A DNA stretch of 55,471 bases from an archaeon (GCA_016550425.1 JABXGS010000206.1:1-55471); one strand, 5' to 3'. Shown: positions 25,745 to 35,579, counted from the stretch's first letter. Translations and numbers: made by a program. The notes: a model not told the origin generated them from the sequence alone.

Positions 25745-27325
25745 ATGGGTCAAACGGAGAACGGCACAAAGATTGTATTGACTGCTTCTGAAATCGAAAT
25801 GAGTCATTTTGGTGATGATCCATTCGGGGCCTTCGCAGGATCTTTTCTACTCATTCCCAGCTTTCTCAAACCCCTTTACATGCCAAAAGAATCAGATCTT
25901 CCGAATGGGAAGGCCCGAATCGCACCATACGGTTTACGTAAAGCTGAAGCGTTACTCCTCGATAATGGCTTTGATGAGTCAGAAGTTGCTGTAGTTCATC
26001 CAAAAAATTTGGATCAATTTATCGGACCTGATACCCGTGTTGTCGGTGTATCAAGTATGGACCCCTTAGGAATCGCTTATGTTAGTTTAACCTATTCAAG
26101 CATGTTTGCTTTGGGGACCGTACCACGGAACCGCATCGAATTCCGTAATCTAATACGAAAGACAGCAATTGCTAAAGCCCACGACCGGGGACAAATAAAA
26201 GTGATTGCTGGAGGGGCAGGGGCATGGCAGGTTGCTGGATCAGCAGCGCGAGAGACATTAGGAATCGATTGTGTCGTTACAGGTGAAGTTGGTCCAGAAG
26301 TCGTGGAACTGTTTCAGAAGGCCATCAAAGGTCAACCACTTCCTCCAACCACAGTAGGTGGAACTCTAAGAACTGCTGAAGAAACTCCACAAATTCGTGG
26401 GGGGTCCCTCCATGGTACAGTGGAAATTACAAGAGGTTGTGGTCGGGGCTGCCAATTTTGTTCTCCGACACAACGACGACGCTTTTCCATTCCAATCGAT
26501 AAGATTCTAAATGAGGTTCAGGTCAATGTCGAAGCTGGAAATGAAATGGCAATTTTAGCCACCGAAGATCTCTTTCTTTATGGTCTCAAATCATCACATT
26601 TTATACCCAATCGTAAAGCAATTGTCAATTTAATAGAAACTCTTGTCAGTGTTCCTGACCTGAAATATGTTCAACCGGCTCATATCGCCTTGGCGCCAGT
26701 GGTGGTTGATCCAAAGTGTACAGAAGAAGTAGCTGAACTTTTAGTTTCTCATGGTCGTTACCAACATGGAGGTAAACCCTATGTTACTGCAGAAGCAGGC
26801 ATCGAAACTGGAAGTGTCCGATTATTTAAAGAACGCATGGCAGGGAAGGCGTTGCCTTTCAAACCCAAAGAGTGGCCCGAAATTGTAAAGCAGGCTATGG
26901 GTATTCTAAACGATAATCGGTGGTTTCCTCTTACGACATGGCTTGTGGGATTACCGGGTGAAGAGGAAGAAGATGTGAATGCCACATTAGAACTACTCGA
27001 CGATATGAAAGGCATGAAATTATTCGTTACTCCTCTTCTTTGGGTTCCGCTGCAACCCTCCATACTTAGTCAGGGAAGTCAACCTGAAATCGACGCCCTT
27101 ACAGATTTACAATGGGAAGTATTTACTCGAGCATGGAAGTTTAATTTAGATGTGTGGCGACCCCGGCTAAGATTCAACTCGTGGAAAGCATTTGTGAGCA
27201 GTTTTCTTGTTCCCATACTTGGAAGCTTAGTATATTTTATTTATGCACGTGGGAATCCTGCTGCTCCAATGATTAAAAAGCTCCTCTTCCATTCGTTTGG
27301 AAAAGCCTTTTTCGAATCCTCATAA
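25745..27325 (+). CDS. Radical SAM protein with N-terminal B12-binding-like domain
   Basis: 526 residues. Residues about 80-200 form a Rossmann domain of the B12-binding type (VVGVSSMDPLG, IKVIAGGAGAWQV, CVVTGEVGPEVVELF), lacking the DxHxxG motif. The radical SAM domain has TRGCGRGCQFCSP (CxxxCxxC, near residues 232-239) for the [4Fe-4S] cluster, then TAEAGIETGSVRLF and WLVGLPGEEEED. The C terminus ends with a hydrophobic stretch (FLVPILGSLVYFIYARG). Such enzymes are often methyltransferases or lipid/cofactor modifiers; the substrate is unknown. Ribosome site GAGGT at 8 bases. Confidence 0.88.
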   Translation: MGQTENGTKIVLTASEIEMSHFGDDPFGAFAGSFLLIPSFLKPLYMPKESDLPNGKARIAPYGLRKAEALLLDNGFDESEVAVVHPKNLDQFIGPDTRVVGVSSMDPLGIAYVSLTYSSMFALGTVPRNRIEFRNLIRKTAIAKAHDRGQIKVIAGGAGAWQVAGSAARETLGIDCVVTGEVGPEVVELFQKAIKGQPLPPTTVGGTLRTAEETPQIRGGSLHGTVEITRGCGRGCQFCSPTQRRRFSIPIDKILNEVQVNVEAGNEMAILATEDLFLYGLKSSHFIPNRKAIVNLIETLVSVPDLKYVQPAHIALAPVVVDPKCTEEVAELLVSHGRYQHGGKPYVTAEAGIETGSVRLFKERMAGKALPFKPKEWPEIVKQAMGILNDNRWFPLTTWLVGLPGEEEEDVNATLELLDDMKGMKLFVTPLLWVPLQPSILSQGSQPEIDALTDLQWEVFTRAWKFNLDVWRPRLRFNSWKAFVSSFLVPILGSLVYFIYARGNPAAPMIKKLLFHSFGKAFFESS

Positions 27326-27368
27326 TCCGTCAATCGCCAGTGTATTTGTAAGGCGTGATGACCTCAAC

Positions 27369-27902
27369 TTAGTCAATGGCAGCTCCACAGTGATAACAAA
27401 AGAAATCTTGGGGGCGGATTTTTTTACCACATTGGGGACAAAAAATCGCCTTCGGAGCAGATGATTCTACAGCTGGTCGCGTTTTAGGCTCTTCTTGTTT
27501 TGGAGACACCTGAATAGGTTCTGCAAGCGTGCGCCGATGCTGAATCTCAGCAAGGAGTCTTCGGTGTAGAACACTCCAAACCGTTCGAGTGTTGTTTTGG
27601 GTGCCGTGGACAGGACAGTTAAGTGTGAAAGTTGTTGCCACTTCAGAAGAACTCACTGTTGGGGATGGAGGTAGTTCCCTCCCACATACTGCACATCGAT
27701 AGAGATGGTCGGCGACGATTCCAACCCACAGATCTAGACCGGAGTGGTCAAGGGTAATATGGTGACCTACCTTATGTCTTGGGCAGACGAGAAGTGCAGT
27801 GATTTTATCATTCGGGGCAGGATCAAGGGTCATGACGATGAACGGGGTGCCACAAGAACAGGTGAGGTTAGCTTCGATTGCTGCTTGAACCATGTGTCTC
27901 AC
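27369..27902 (-). CDS. Zinc-ribbon protein, soluble paralogue of its upstream neighbour
   Basis: 177 residues from GTG at 27902, or 174 from the ATG at 27893. It has an N-terminal zinc-binding module (CSCG near the start, VCPRH, then YRCAVCG and NCPVHG) and ends in a classic double-CxxC ribbon (FCPQCGKKI...FFCYHCG). The stretch WVGIVADHLYRCAVCG matches WAPVVADRLHRCEKCG of the upstream gene, and both end in the same kind of ribbon, so these are tandem paralogues; this one lacks the membrane part. Only 6 bases separate the genes, so they are co-transcribed. Role unknown. Confidence 0.8.
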   Translation of the reverse strand: MRHMVQAAIEANLTCSCGTPFIVMTLDPAPNDKITALLVCPRHKVGHHITLDHSGLDLWVGIVADHLYRCAVCGRELPPSPTVSSSEVATTFTLNCPVHGTQNNTRTVWSVLHRRLLAEIQHRRTLAEPIQVSPKQEEPKTRPAVESSAPKAIFCPQCGKKIRPQDFFCYHCGAAID

Positions 27903-27908
27903 TTACTG

Positions 27909-28892
27909 TCATAATTGATGTCCACATCTGAAGCAATAAATGTCAGATGCACCGACTTTTACTCCACACTGGGAACAAAATCCCGATAGTCGGTCGGATG
28001 TGACTCTTACTTTGCTAGAAGATATGGATAAGGGTTGTGTCACTGGAGTTGGAGGTATTTGTTGGAACGTTGGCTGAAATTGTGCTGGGGCAGGTCGACC
28101 GTGAAATCCCACATCGACCCTTGGTGTTTGGGCTACATGGGGGTAAAGGGGCGTCCATATCCTTCGATACATTGGATTAGTATGCCCGTTCGGACAATAA
28201 GCTTGTAATCGTGTAAATATTCCTGTATGCCCAACCACAATTAGGGCTGCAGTGCGGTCTCCACATTTTTCACATCGATGGAGGCGGTCAGCGACCACCG
28301 GTGCCCACGAGTCCAAACGTGAGAGAGGAAGTGCAATAGTGTCATAGGTCTCATCGAGGGGGCATTTGGTTTCGAGATGAACCAGATGCGCTTTGGCTGA
28401 TGCTCTCAAAATTGTGAGGGGGGCTCCACAGAATCGACATGAGATACGTCGAGTCCAAGGGTTTCCTGCTGCGGTAGCCACTGTCTGATACGGCCATCCG
28501 GTTTGGGATCGAGCCCGTTGAATCCGTTTCCAAGCAGCATCGCATTCAGTTCCTGCCACTAAAATGAGGATTCCTGAAAAAATAACCAGAAAATTGAATA
28601 CAGCGATAACGCCAACGATGACTAGAAGTATCCCCATTGATTTCAAATCAGGCGCTGCGCGTTGGGGCATTTTATTAACATATCCTGCTGCGCGAACCGA
28701 TACTACACAGGCTAAAATTCCCATTAAGAATATGAGGAGAAACAATACCATACCGAAACTAGAATAATAGTAGAAGGAATAGAACCAGGGGGTCATCCAG
28801 AATAATGCGCCACTAAGGGTAAGGAATGGACTCAGAGCTGCTCCTAGTCCGCCAAGAATGGCCATGTTTTGGATGGTACTCAATTTCGGCAA
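27909..28892 (-). CDS. Membrane protein with several zinc ribbons
   Basis: 327 residues. Three hydrophobic segments lie in the first 115 residues (around GGLGAALSPFLTL, FGMVLFLLIFLMGIL and GILLVIVGVIAVFNFLVIF), followed by a cytoplasmic or external zinc-binding region (SCRFCG, KCPLDE, RCEKCG, YCPNGH), a Pro/Gln linker, and a C-terminal ribbon (FCSQCG...YCFRCG). The start is TTG at 28892, chosen because GGAGG lies 7 bases upstream; the first Met is residue 9. It is the membrane-anchored partner of the next gene. Function unknown. Confidence 0.8.
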   Translation of the reverse strand: MPKLSTIQNMAILGGLGAALSPFLTLSGALFWMTPWFYSFYYYSSFGMVLFLLIFLMGILACVVSVRAAGYVNKMPQRAAPDLKSMGILLVIVGVIAVFNFLVIFSGILILVAGTECDAAWKRIQRARSQTGWPYQTVATAAGNPWTRRISCRFCGAPLTILRASAKAHLVHLETKCPLDETYDTIALPLSRLDSWAPVVADRLHRCEKCGDRTAALIVVGHTGIFTRLQAYCPNGHTNPMYRRIWTPLYPHVAQTPRVDVGFHGRPAPAQFQPTFQQIPPTPVTQPLSISSSKVRVTSDRLSGFCSQCGVKVGASDIYCFRCGHQL

Positions 28893-28930
28893 TACCCTTC
28901 CTCCAAATGATACTGACCAGTATCCTATTG

Positions 28931-28947
28931 GCGTATAATTAATACGC
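28931..28947. promoter_or_regulatory. Palindrome over the promoter of the zinc-ribbon pair
   Basis: GCGTAT-AATTA-ATACGC, perfect 6-base arms, centred about 47 bases before the TTG at 28892 and overlapping the best TATA-like sequence there. May be an operator. Confidence 0.35.
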
Positions 28948-29020
28948 TAATTAAAAGATTGACCTTTTCGGCATAAACAAACTGAGTCTGGCTTAACTCT
29001 GACTTGTTCAATATTGTCAA

Positions 29021-29563
29021 TCATCGGTTACGGAGAAATTCGTTGACAGCCCAATATTGACCTACGAGGGGATTGTATGTAAAGATTTCCATTTTTGCCA
29101 AGTCTGGTTTTCCCTCATCATCAAGCATTTCCTCGTCAATATGAGCTGCAACAACATCCCCTATAAAGAGATGATGCGATCCCACCTCGATAATTTTCCA
29201 TGTCCGACATTCAATGTTTAATGGGCACTCGCTTATCATTGGAGAAGTGATCTTTGTGGAGGGCTTGGGAGTAAATCCCGTTACTTCGAACTTATCGATG
29301 TCACGGCCTGATTTTGACCCGCATATCACAGTTTCTTTGATTTGACTCTTGGATGGCACATTAATGACGAAATCGCCGATACGTTTGAGCAGGCCATAAC
29401 TGTGACGCTTTGTAACCACTCCAATTCCCATTCGTGGAGGGTTAGAACAGAGGTTTGCCACCCAGGAAAGTGTGATCAAATTTGTTTCCTTCTCATCACC
29501 CACAGATACAATTACTGCAGGGCAAGGGACTAAAACGGTTCCAGCTTTCAGTTCACGCTTCAT
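29021..29563 (-). CDS. Flavin reductase-like FMN-binding split-barrel protein
   Basis: 180 residues. Matches the flavoredoxin/flavin reductase family: VLVPCPAVIVSVGDEKETNLITLSWVANLCSNPP pattern near the N terminus (quoted in part: LVPCPAVIVSVG), RHSYGLLKRIGDFVINVP, then LNIECRTWKIIEVGSHHLFIG in the barrel. Binds FMN and passes electrons; partner unknown. The ATG at 29563 is preferred, since GGTG lies 6 bases before it; an in-frame GTG at 29572 overlaps that site. Confidence 0.88.
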   Translation of the reverse strand: MKRELKAGTVLVPCPAVIVSVGDEKETNLITLSWVANLCSNPPRMGIGVVTKRHSYGLLKRIGDFVINVPSKSQIKETVICGSKSGRDIDKFEVTGFTPKPSTKITSPMISECPLNIECRTWKIIEVGSHHLFIGDVVAAHIDEEMLDDEGKPDLAKMEIFTYNPLVGQYWAVNEFLRNR

Positions 29564-29701
29564 ATGAAACACCTAGTACTTAGATGATGCAATTTGTGAT
29601 TCTACTAATACTCCTATTCGTTTGTTGTTCTTGTTACATTTTTAGGTTTCATAACCTTATATCTGGTAATTTCATTGCTTCTTTTCAAGACGCAGTAAAG
29701 T

Positions 29702-29711
29702 CTTATATAAT
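29702..29711 (+). promoter_or_regulatory. TATA box of the acetate transporter gene
   Basis: CTTATATAAT about 65 bases before the ATG at 29771, giving a leader of about 40 bases with GGTGA in front of the start. Confidence 0.45.
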
Positions 29712-29770
29712 GTAACATAGAACACGCCAAATTAGTCTTCAGGAAACCACTGAGTTAAAGGTGATTATGA

Positions 29771-30394
29771 ATGAGTAACGAACAAATGGCTAATCCATCA
29801 ACGTTTGGCGCAATCGGTTTTGGGTTTGCTTTAATCCTTCTTGCTCTCTACTTTGGAGAAATTTTCACAGCAGATGGGTTGAGTGTGGTTTTTGCCTCGG
29901 CATTAATTGCTGGTGGCATTGTTCCGTTTGTTGCAGGGCTGTGGTCACTAAAACTGGGGAATTCGTTCAGCGCAACAACTTTCATTCTCGGGTCCACTTT
30001 CTGGTTTACTTACGTTCTAATCTATTTTCTGCCATTTCTTGGGCTTGCACCAACTATAACTGAACCCGCAATCGCGATGCTCGTACAGGTGCCCTACTTC
30101 TTTCTATGGGGCGTGTTCAGCTTCTGGCTCTTCTTAAGTTCGATGAAAACAAATCGGGTCCTTCAGATTTTCTTCTTCCTCTTAGCCATCTTCTTTTGGC
30201 TTCTTGCGTTCGGGCACTGGTTTGCATGGGACACATGGCATAATACTGGAACCGCAAATACGCTGCTAAATCTTATCGCTGGATGGGAAGGAGTTGCCTG
30301 CGGGTTTATTGCTATCTATTACGGATTCGCATCAATACTCAACGAAGCCTTCAAACGGAACCTTATGCCTCTCGGTGATATTCATCCGAAATGA
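29771..30394 (+). CDS. GPR1/FUN34/SatP-family acetate transporter-like membrane protein
   Basis: 207 residues with six hydrophobic helices. The N terminus NPSTFGAIGFGFALILL corresponds to the NPxPLGLxGFG signature of the SatP/YaaH family, somewhat altered, and the last helix (GWEGVACGFIAIYYGFASIL followed by N) matches the family's C-terminal pattern. Family members move acetate or succinate with protons. In this window an acid-producing ADP-forming acyl-CoA synthetase gives acetate export or uptake some sense, though the genes are 25 kb apart. GGTGA 8 bases before the ATG. Confidence 0.82.
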   Translation: MSNEQMANPSTFGAIGFGFALILLALYFGEIFTADGLSVVFASALIAGGIVPFVAGLWSLKLGNSFSATTFILGSTFWFTYVLIYFLPFLGLAPTITEPAIAMLVQVPYFFLWGVFSFWLFLSSMKTNRVLQIFFFLLAIFFWLLAFGHWFAWDTWHNTGTANTLLNLIAGWEGVACGFIAIYYGFASILNEAFKRNLMPLGDIHPK

Positions 30395-30446
30395 GTATGG
30401 CTCTTCCCCTCACCATTTATAGCTGAGTGGTGAATACGAAGCCATT

Positions 30447-30974
30447 ATGCGCGTTGTTGTTGGATCCCAAAACCCAGTTAAACGTGACGCAGTCTTTCAA
30501 GCGTTCAGCCAGTATTTCAATGATGTGACAATTATCCAAGCCCAAGTAATCTCAGGTGTGCAAGCATTCCCAATGAATCAAGCTGAAACCCTTCAAGGTG
30601 CTATTAACCGAGTTCAAAAAGCCCAAAAAATAGAACCTTCTGCTGATTTCAGCGTGGGTATTGAGGGGGGCCTATGCAAACTAAATAACGCTACCTATAT
30701 CCAAGCTATTGCCGCAGTTATGAAACAGGAGGAAATTCATGTGGCCCGTTCAGTTGCACTGGAGGTGTCTCAACAATTAGTAGAAAAATTGGACCCCACT
30801 AGCGACAAAAGCAAAAAAATCGTTGACCAATTGCTTGGGCGCAAGGATCTCTTCCAGAATGAAGGAGTAATTGGAGCACTCACCCAAAATCGATTGACAC
30901 GAACTCAAATGCTCCGTGATGCAGTAATTTGTGCACTTCCCCGTTTTCTTCTCCCGCAATTCTATCCCAAATGA
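30447..30974 (+). CDS. Inosine/xanthosine triphosphatase (YjjX/DUF84 family)
   Basis: 175 residues. Opens VVVGSQNPVKRDAVFQAF and contains DFSVGIEGGL, the core motifs of the YjjX-type non-canonical purine NTPases that remove ITP and XTP from the nucleotide pool. Length is normal. It begins 52 bases after the SatP-like gene and ends 6 bases before the end of the convergent Mut7-C gene. Confidence 0.88.
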   Translation: MRVVVGSQNPVKRDAVFQAFSQYFNDVTIIQAQVISGVQAFPMNQAETLQGAINRVQKAQKIEPSADFSVGIEGGLCKLNNATYIQAIAAVMKQEEIHVARSVALEVSQQLVEKLDPTSDKSKKIVDQLLGRKDLFQNEGVIGALTQNRLTRTQMLRDAVICALPRFLLPQFYPK

Positions 30975-30980
30975 TTCAAA

Positions 30981-31469
30981 TCATTTTTTAAAATCCTGAG
31001 ACTCAAGTTTGTCTAATGTTTTTTGTATTCGAATCCAATGCCGCCCTAGCCAATACACCTGTTGGCAACGTGGATTGGAACACCGCCAAAACTTATCATG
31101 TCTTCTTAATGAGCCGTTAGGAACCAAGCCTTTAACCTGTTCCCGAGTGCACTCCAAAAGAGGGGAATTACATTGCGCACATCGGCTCTGGGCAGGATTA
31201 GCAATGAACCGAATATCAAGTTGTTGTTTAAGCCGATGAAGCATTGATCCAATCGAGCCACTACCGGGATTAACAACCTGGTATCCTCGTTTTCGCGCCC
31301 GAATGATTAGCTCCTTATCTCGGGTGAGAAGTATACGCCCATCGATTCTAGATATGATTTCATCATCCGGTTCAGTTCCACAGTAGAACGTGTCATATCC
31401 CAGGAACCGTAACCAGCGGGCTAATGACCCCAACATCGCATCAGCAATGAACTTTGGGTTTTGGTCCAA
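30981..31469 (-). CDS. Mut7-C RNase domain protein with zinc ribbon
   Basis: 162 residues. N-terminal Mut7-C (PIN-like) domain: FIADAMLGSLARWLRFLGYD, then ILLTRDKELIIRA, with the acidic residues (Asp10, the DD of EPDDEII, and Asp of TRDKEL) expected for a PIN-type nuclease. The C terminus is a zinc ribbon (RCAQCN and RCSNPRC). Presumed RNase. The start is TTG at 31469, set by GAGGA 8 bases upstream; the next Met is residue 12. Confidence 0.88.
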   Translation of the reverse strand: MDQNPKFIADAMLGSLARWLRFLGYDTFYCGTEPDDEIISRIDGRILLTRDKELIIRARKRGYQVVNPGSGSIGSMLHRLKQQLDIRFIANPAQSRCAQCNSPLLECTREQVKGLVPNGSLRRHDKFWRCSNPRCQQVYWLGRHWIRIQKTLDKLESQDFKK

Positions 31470-31533
31470 CGATTATTCCTCACCACATTTGTGCAATCCA
31501 ATTGGCTTATAAGCTGTTATGTATTTTATCGAG

Positions 31534-31542
31534 CTCTATAAC
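31534..31542 (+). promoter_or_regulatory. TATA box of tldD
   Basis: CTCTATAAC centred 28 bases before the GTG at 31567; with no ribosome site present, it fits leaderless initiation. Confidence 0.4.
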
Positions 31543-31566
31543 TTGCAGTATTCTAACATATTTGAA

Positions 31567-32970
31567 GTGATTTGTTTGATTGATAAGCTCCAGAAAGCTT
31601 CTGATTACGGGGAAAAACTCGGTGCAACTTATGTGGAGTTGCGAGGAGAATCCCTAAACCGCAGTAACACACAATTTGAAGATGGTCGTGTTCGTAGCAT
31701 CAGCCAACGTATAGAAGAGGGTGTGGCAATTCGGGTTTTGGCTGATGGAACATGGGGATTTGTGTCATCCAATGACCTTTCTCTCAAAGCTCTACAAACA
31801 TCTGTGAAAGATGCCTTTTCACTTGCTAAGAGCGCAGGGCAGGCTAGAAAAGACCCAATTGAACTTGCTGAAATCATACCTGTTCAAAAAACGATTCCTC
31901 TTAAGGTAAGTCGGAATCCATCGGATGTTGATCCAAAAGAAAAAATCGCCTATGCTACAAAGCTTTGGGAAGAAACACAGAAACTTGAATCTCGGGTAAA
32001 AGCCATCACCATTCGACAACGTGATGGGTTTGGCACGAAATATCTTGTAACGAATGAGGGAACTCAACTCGAGATGGGCTTTGGACATGTCCATCTCTGG
32101 GTTTGGCTGACTGCCAAAGAAAACAACAAAATAACTGGTGCCCGAGATGAGACAGGAACCACCGCACATGGTTGGGAATTCTACGAACACAACCAAACCC
32201 CTGAAATCGTAGCGGAACGCATTGTCGGTCGTGTTAAAAAGCAACTTAAAGGCGCTACCCCTAAACCAGGGAGCTTCCCATGTGTACTCGGTCCGAAAGT
32301 AGTCGGCACACTTGCTCATGAAGCTTTAGGCCATCTCGCGGAAGCAGATCTCACACTACAATCTGCCTTTGCAGGCAAAATGAATCAAGAGGTTGCCCCC
32401 AAGGGTGTGAATATGGTCGATGATGGAACAATTGCGGAAGGCCTTGGCACCGTCAAATATGACGATGAAGGAGTTCCGACAAGCCGTGTCCATCTGATCA
32501 AAGATGGAGTGCTTACTGCATTATTAACTGATCGAGAATATGCTAAAAAGACAAATTTGCCCACCTCCGGGAATTCGCGAGCTGAAGACTATCGATTCGT
32601 CCCAATAATTCGAATGCGAAACACTTTCTTTGAGCGTGGAGACATGTCTGATGACGAACTCTTTGAAGGCATTGATTTTGGGTACTACTGTCTCAGTGTT
32701 GCAGGAGGTCAAGCCCAAATGAATGCAAGCTTCCAAGTAGGCATCCAGGAAGCTTTTGAAATAGTAGACGGGAAACTTGGTAACTCGGTGACTAATATGT
32801 CTATTTCAGGCATTGCCACTGAAGCGCTTCTTAAGATAGAAGGGGTAGGCAAAGACACATTCGGCTATGGGGCTGGACGGTGTGGAAAAGGGCAAGAAGC
32901 ACTCGTCAGTGACGGAGGTCCTCTCATTCGATTTGGTAGCGGACCAATAACTTTTGGAGGAAAAGCTTGA
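31567..32970 (+). CDS. tldD: TldD metalloprotease subunit
   Basis: 467 residues from GTG 31567. TldD carries the zinc site of the TldD/TldE protease, seen here as HEALGH (HExxxH) in GTLAHEALGHLAEAD near residue 250, with FERGDMSDDELFEGIDFGYY and a Cys-free C-terminal barrel. It trims unfolded or antibiotic-like peptides together with TldE. The frame stays open to an ATG at 31519, but the TATA-like CTCTATAAC puts the transcript start after that ATG, favouring GTG 31567. It is followed by tldE 16 bases later. Confidence 0.92.
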   Translation: MICLIDKLQKASDYGEKLGATYVELRGESLNRSNTQFEDGRVRSISQRIEEGVAIRVLADGTWGFVSSNDLSLKALQTSVKDAFSLAKSAGQARKDPIELAEIIPVQKTIPLKVSRNPSDVDPKEKIAYATKLWEETQKLESRVKAITIRQRDGFGTKYLVTNEGTQLEMGFGHVHLWVWLTAKENNKITGARDETGTTAHGWEFYEHNQTPEIVAERIVGRVKKQLKGATPKPGSFPCVLGPKVVGTLAHEALGHLAEADLTLQSAFAGKMNQEVAPKGVNMVDDGTIAEGLGTVKYDDEGVPTSRVHLIKDGVLTALLTDREYAKKTNLPTSGNSRAEDYRFVPIIRMRNTFFERGDMSDDELFEGIDFGYYCLSVAGGQAQMNASFQVGIQEAFEIVDGKLGNSVTNMSISGIATEALLKIEGVGKDTFGYGAGRCGKGQEALVSDGGPLIRFGSGPITFGGKA

Positions 32971-32986
32971 AACGGAGGCTAAAAAA

Positions 32987-34363
32987 ATGAAAGACAAACA
33001 ACAAACACTTCTAACACTCGCAGAAAAAGCAGTAGCATTCGGATCTAAGAAAGTCGATCAGATAGAGATCTTTCTTCAAGATAATTATGAGATTAGCTGT
33101 GAAGTTGCTCTTGGACAAATCAACAAAGCAATAAAGTCCCAAGAAGCTGGCGTCTCTATTCGTGTCGTGACGGAGAAGCGTTTAGGTTCAGCTTATACAA
33201 ATCGACTAAACCACGACGCTATTGAGGAGTCCGTCAAACGAGCTATTGCGGCTGCAAAAGCAAGTACACCTGATGAAACATGGAAAGATTTTGCTCCGAA
33301 AACCAAGTATGCGAAATTAACAGGAACCTGGGATGATTCGATTCCTGAAAAGGAACCAAGTGTATTCGTTGACTTGGCTATGAAAATTACTAAGGACACC
33401 ATGAAAAAAGATTCTTCAATAATTATAGGTGAGGCAGGATCCGGTAGCTTCTTTGGGTGGACTGCATATGCTAACTCGAATGGAATATCTGTCACAGATC
33501 GTGGAACTGGTACTTATGCATATTCAGTCTTAGTGGCTCCAACAGATAATGGGATGACTCCTTCAGTATCGTCTGTTGATGTTAAGCGTAATTTCCAGTT
33601 AGACTTGGATTATGTTGTCAATACAACAGTCCACGACGTACTCCTTGCGAAAAAACATGCAAAAGGAGAAACAGGTCCAGGTACTGTTTTATTTGAAGCA
33701 AATGCTTTGGGTTCTTTGCTTGCATACGCGTTCATGCCAGCCCTTAAAGGTGAAAATGTAGTTCGTGAAAAATCAAAACTTGCGGATAAGATAGATGATA
33801 ATATTGCTTCAGAAGCTCTTACATTCACCGATGATGGCCGATTCAATGGTGGATATGCTACGGGGCTCTTTGATGGCGAAGGTGTTCCTCAACAAAAGAC
33901 ATCCATCATAGAAAAAGGCAAGTTACGTTCCTTCTTGTGGAACAATTACTGGGCAAATCGACACGGATTAACTAGCACAGGAAATGCTCAACGCAATCTT
34001 CGTACCGGTGTGGTTGAAACGGCTCCAACCAATATGGTGGTTCCTGGAGGAAAGCATTCACTTGAGGATATGTTGAGTGAGATAGAATCCGGTTATCTCA
34101 TCAAAGGGTTACAGGGGGCTCATTCCTCGAACCAAGAAACAGGGGACTATAGTGTCGTTGGAAATCCAGCCTTTCGAATCATAGATGGTGAACTCATAGG
34201 AGCTGTTCACGGTTTAATGTTAGCAGGCAACGCATTCGACCTTATCAGGAATGTAGCGGTTGTGGGGAGTGATGTTCGTAGCTACCTTGTTGGTGCAGGC
34301 GGTTCCTTCATCGCTCCTTCAATTCAGTTTAGTGATATTCAAGTCGTAGCTAAAGCGGATTAA
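32987..34363 (+). CDS. pmbA: TldE/PmbA metalloprotease partner subunit
   Basis: 458 residues. The non-catalytic half of the TldD/TldE heterodimer; it shares the fold but lacks the HExxxH motif. Visible: QIEIFLQDNYEISCEVALGQ, GVSIRVVTEKRLGSAYTN, and GAHSSNQETGDYSVVGNPAFRI. The ATG at 32987 is set by GGAGG at 32974-32978; the frame is open to a TTG inside the end of tldD. Same strand, 16 bases after tldD, so one operon. Confidence 0.92.
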   Translation: MKDKQQTLLTLAEKAVAFGSKKVDQIEIFLQDNYEISCEVALGQINKAIKSQEAGVSIRVVTEKRLGSAYTNRLNHDAIEESVKRAIAAAKASTPDETWKDFAPKTKYAKLTGTWDDSIPEKEPSVFVDLAMKITKDTMKKDSSIIIGEAGSGSFFGWTAYANSNGISVTDRGTGTYAYSVLVAPTDNGMTPSVSSVDVKRNFQLDLDYVVNTTVHDVLLAKKHAKGETGPGTVLFEANALGSLLAYAFMPALKGENVVREKSKLADKIDDNIASEALTFTDDGRFNGGYATGLFDGEGVPQQKTSIIEKGKLRSFLWNNYWANRHGLTSTGNAQRNLRTGVVETAPTNMVVPGGKHSLEDMLSEIESGYLIKGLQGAHSSNQETGDYSVVGNPAFRIIDGELIGAVHGLMLAGNAFDLIRNVAVVGSDVRSYLVGAGGSFIAPSIQFSDIQVVAKAD

Positions 34364-34367
34364 GAAA

Positions 34368-35480
34368 TCACTTCTTATCCAGTTCATCGGCAAGTTGTTT
34401 CAACAATTCTCGTTGTTGCCGTTTGAGCTTCTTAGGAATTTCGACTTTAATTCGAACGAGTAGATCTCCATTCCCACGCCAACGCGCTCGTGGCATTCCT
34501 TGTCCTCTAAGCCGAAGAATCGTATCCGGTTGCGTGCCAGCTGGGATTTTCAGTTTAGCTTTAGAGAGCAGTGTCGGAACTTCTATTTCCGTTCCTAGGG
34601 TAGCTTGGGTTATGGATATCGGTAATTCTAACAGAATATCATCACCCATCCGTTCGAAGACTTTATCAGGTTCGATATGAACAACGACATAAAGGTCACC
34701 TGGTAGTCCACCACGTTGTGAGGCTCCTTGACCTTTTAGTCTAAGCATGGAACCCGATTCGACTCCAGGGGGGATTTGAACTCGGATGCTTCGTTTCTCT
34801 CGGACAGTGTGCTTTCCGTTACATTCAGAGCACGGTGTCTCAATAGTTTGTCCACGCCCACCACATTCAGGACAGGTTGCTACGCGGATTACTTGGCCAA
34901 ACATGGTCTGTTGGACTTGTCTTAGTTCTCCACGTCCACCACAGCGTGAACAGGTCTTCATGGGAGTTCCGGGTTCTGCTCCAGTTCCGCCACATTTGGG
35001 GCATTGTTCGTCGCGTTTGAGGGTGATTTCTCTTTCGATTCCTGTAGCCGCTTCTTTGAGTGAAATCTTCATGTCATAACGAAGGTCGATGGGCTGATCA
35101 GTTCGTGAAGCCTGTCTTCCACCTCGACCTGTAAAGAAATCGAAGATGCTTCCAAAGCCTCCAAAGCCACCACCAAGTCCAAAACTGCGTAGAATATCCT
35201 CGAAATTGATGCCGCCAAAAATATCCTCAGCGCTATAACGTCCACTGATGCCAGCATGGCCAAACTGGTCATACTGCATTCGTTTGTTGTCATCAGAGAG
35301 AATAGCGTACGCTTCTGATATTTCCTTAAACTTCTCTGCTGCATCCGGCTCCTTGTTTCGGTCTGGGTGATATTTTAATGCAAGTTTCCGGTAAGCGCGT
35401 CGTATCTCATCTTTGGTAGCCTTCTTATCTACACTAAGGACTTCGTAGTAGTCTCGTTTTTGGTTGCTACCAGAACTCAC
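34368..35480 (-). CDS. dnaJ: Chaperone DnaJ (Hsp40, type I)
   Basis: 370 residues. J domain with HPD ([16 protein letters not shown]), a Gly/Phe-rich linker ([15 protein letters not shown]), four CxxCxGxG zinc repeats ([32 protein letters not shown], the last one imperfect), and the C-terminal client-binding domains. It feeds unfolded proteins to DnaK. GTG start at 35480, supported by GGTGA 6 bases upstream. Last gene of the grpE-dnaK-dnaJ series, 99 bases after dnaK. Confidence 0.96.
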   Translation of the reverse strand: MSSGSNQKRDYYEVLSVDKKATKDEIRRAYRKLALKYHPDRNKEPDAAEKFKEISEAYAILSDDNKRMQYDQFGHAGISGRYSAEDIFGGINFEDILRSFGLGGGFGGFGSIFDFFTGRGGRQASRTDQPIDLRYDMKISLKEAATGIEREITLKRDEQCPKCGGTGAEPGTPMKTCSRCGGRGELRQVQQTMFGQVIRVATCPECGGRGQTIETPCSECNGKHTVREKRSIRVQIPPGVESGSMLRLKGQGASQRGGLPGDLYVVVHIEPDKVFERMGDDILLELPISITQATLGTEIEVPTLLSKAKLKIPAGTQPDTILRLRGQGMPRARWRGNGDLLVRIKVEIPKKLKRQQRELLKQLADELDKK

Positions 35481-35579
35481 GCTAGCTCACCATGAATGCC
35501 TAACCGAATCTGAACTGGGCTTTTATTTCTTCTGCTGAGCTGGTTGGATGAAAGTCAAGGATAATTTACTAACAGCAGT

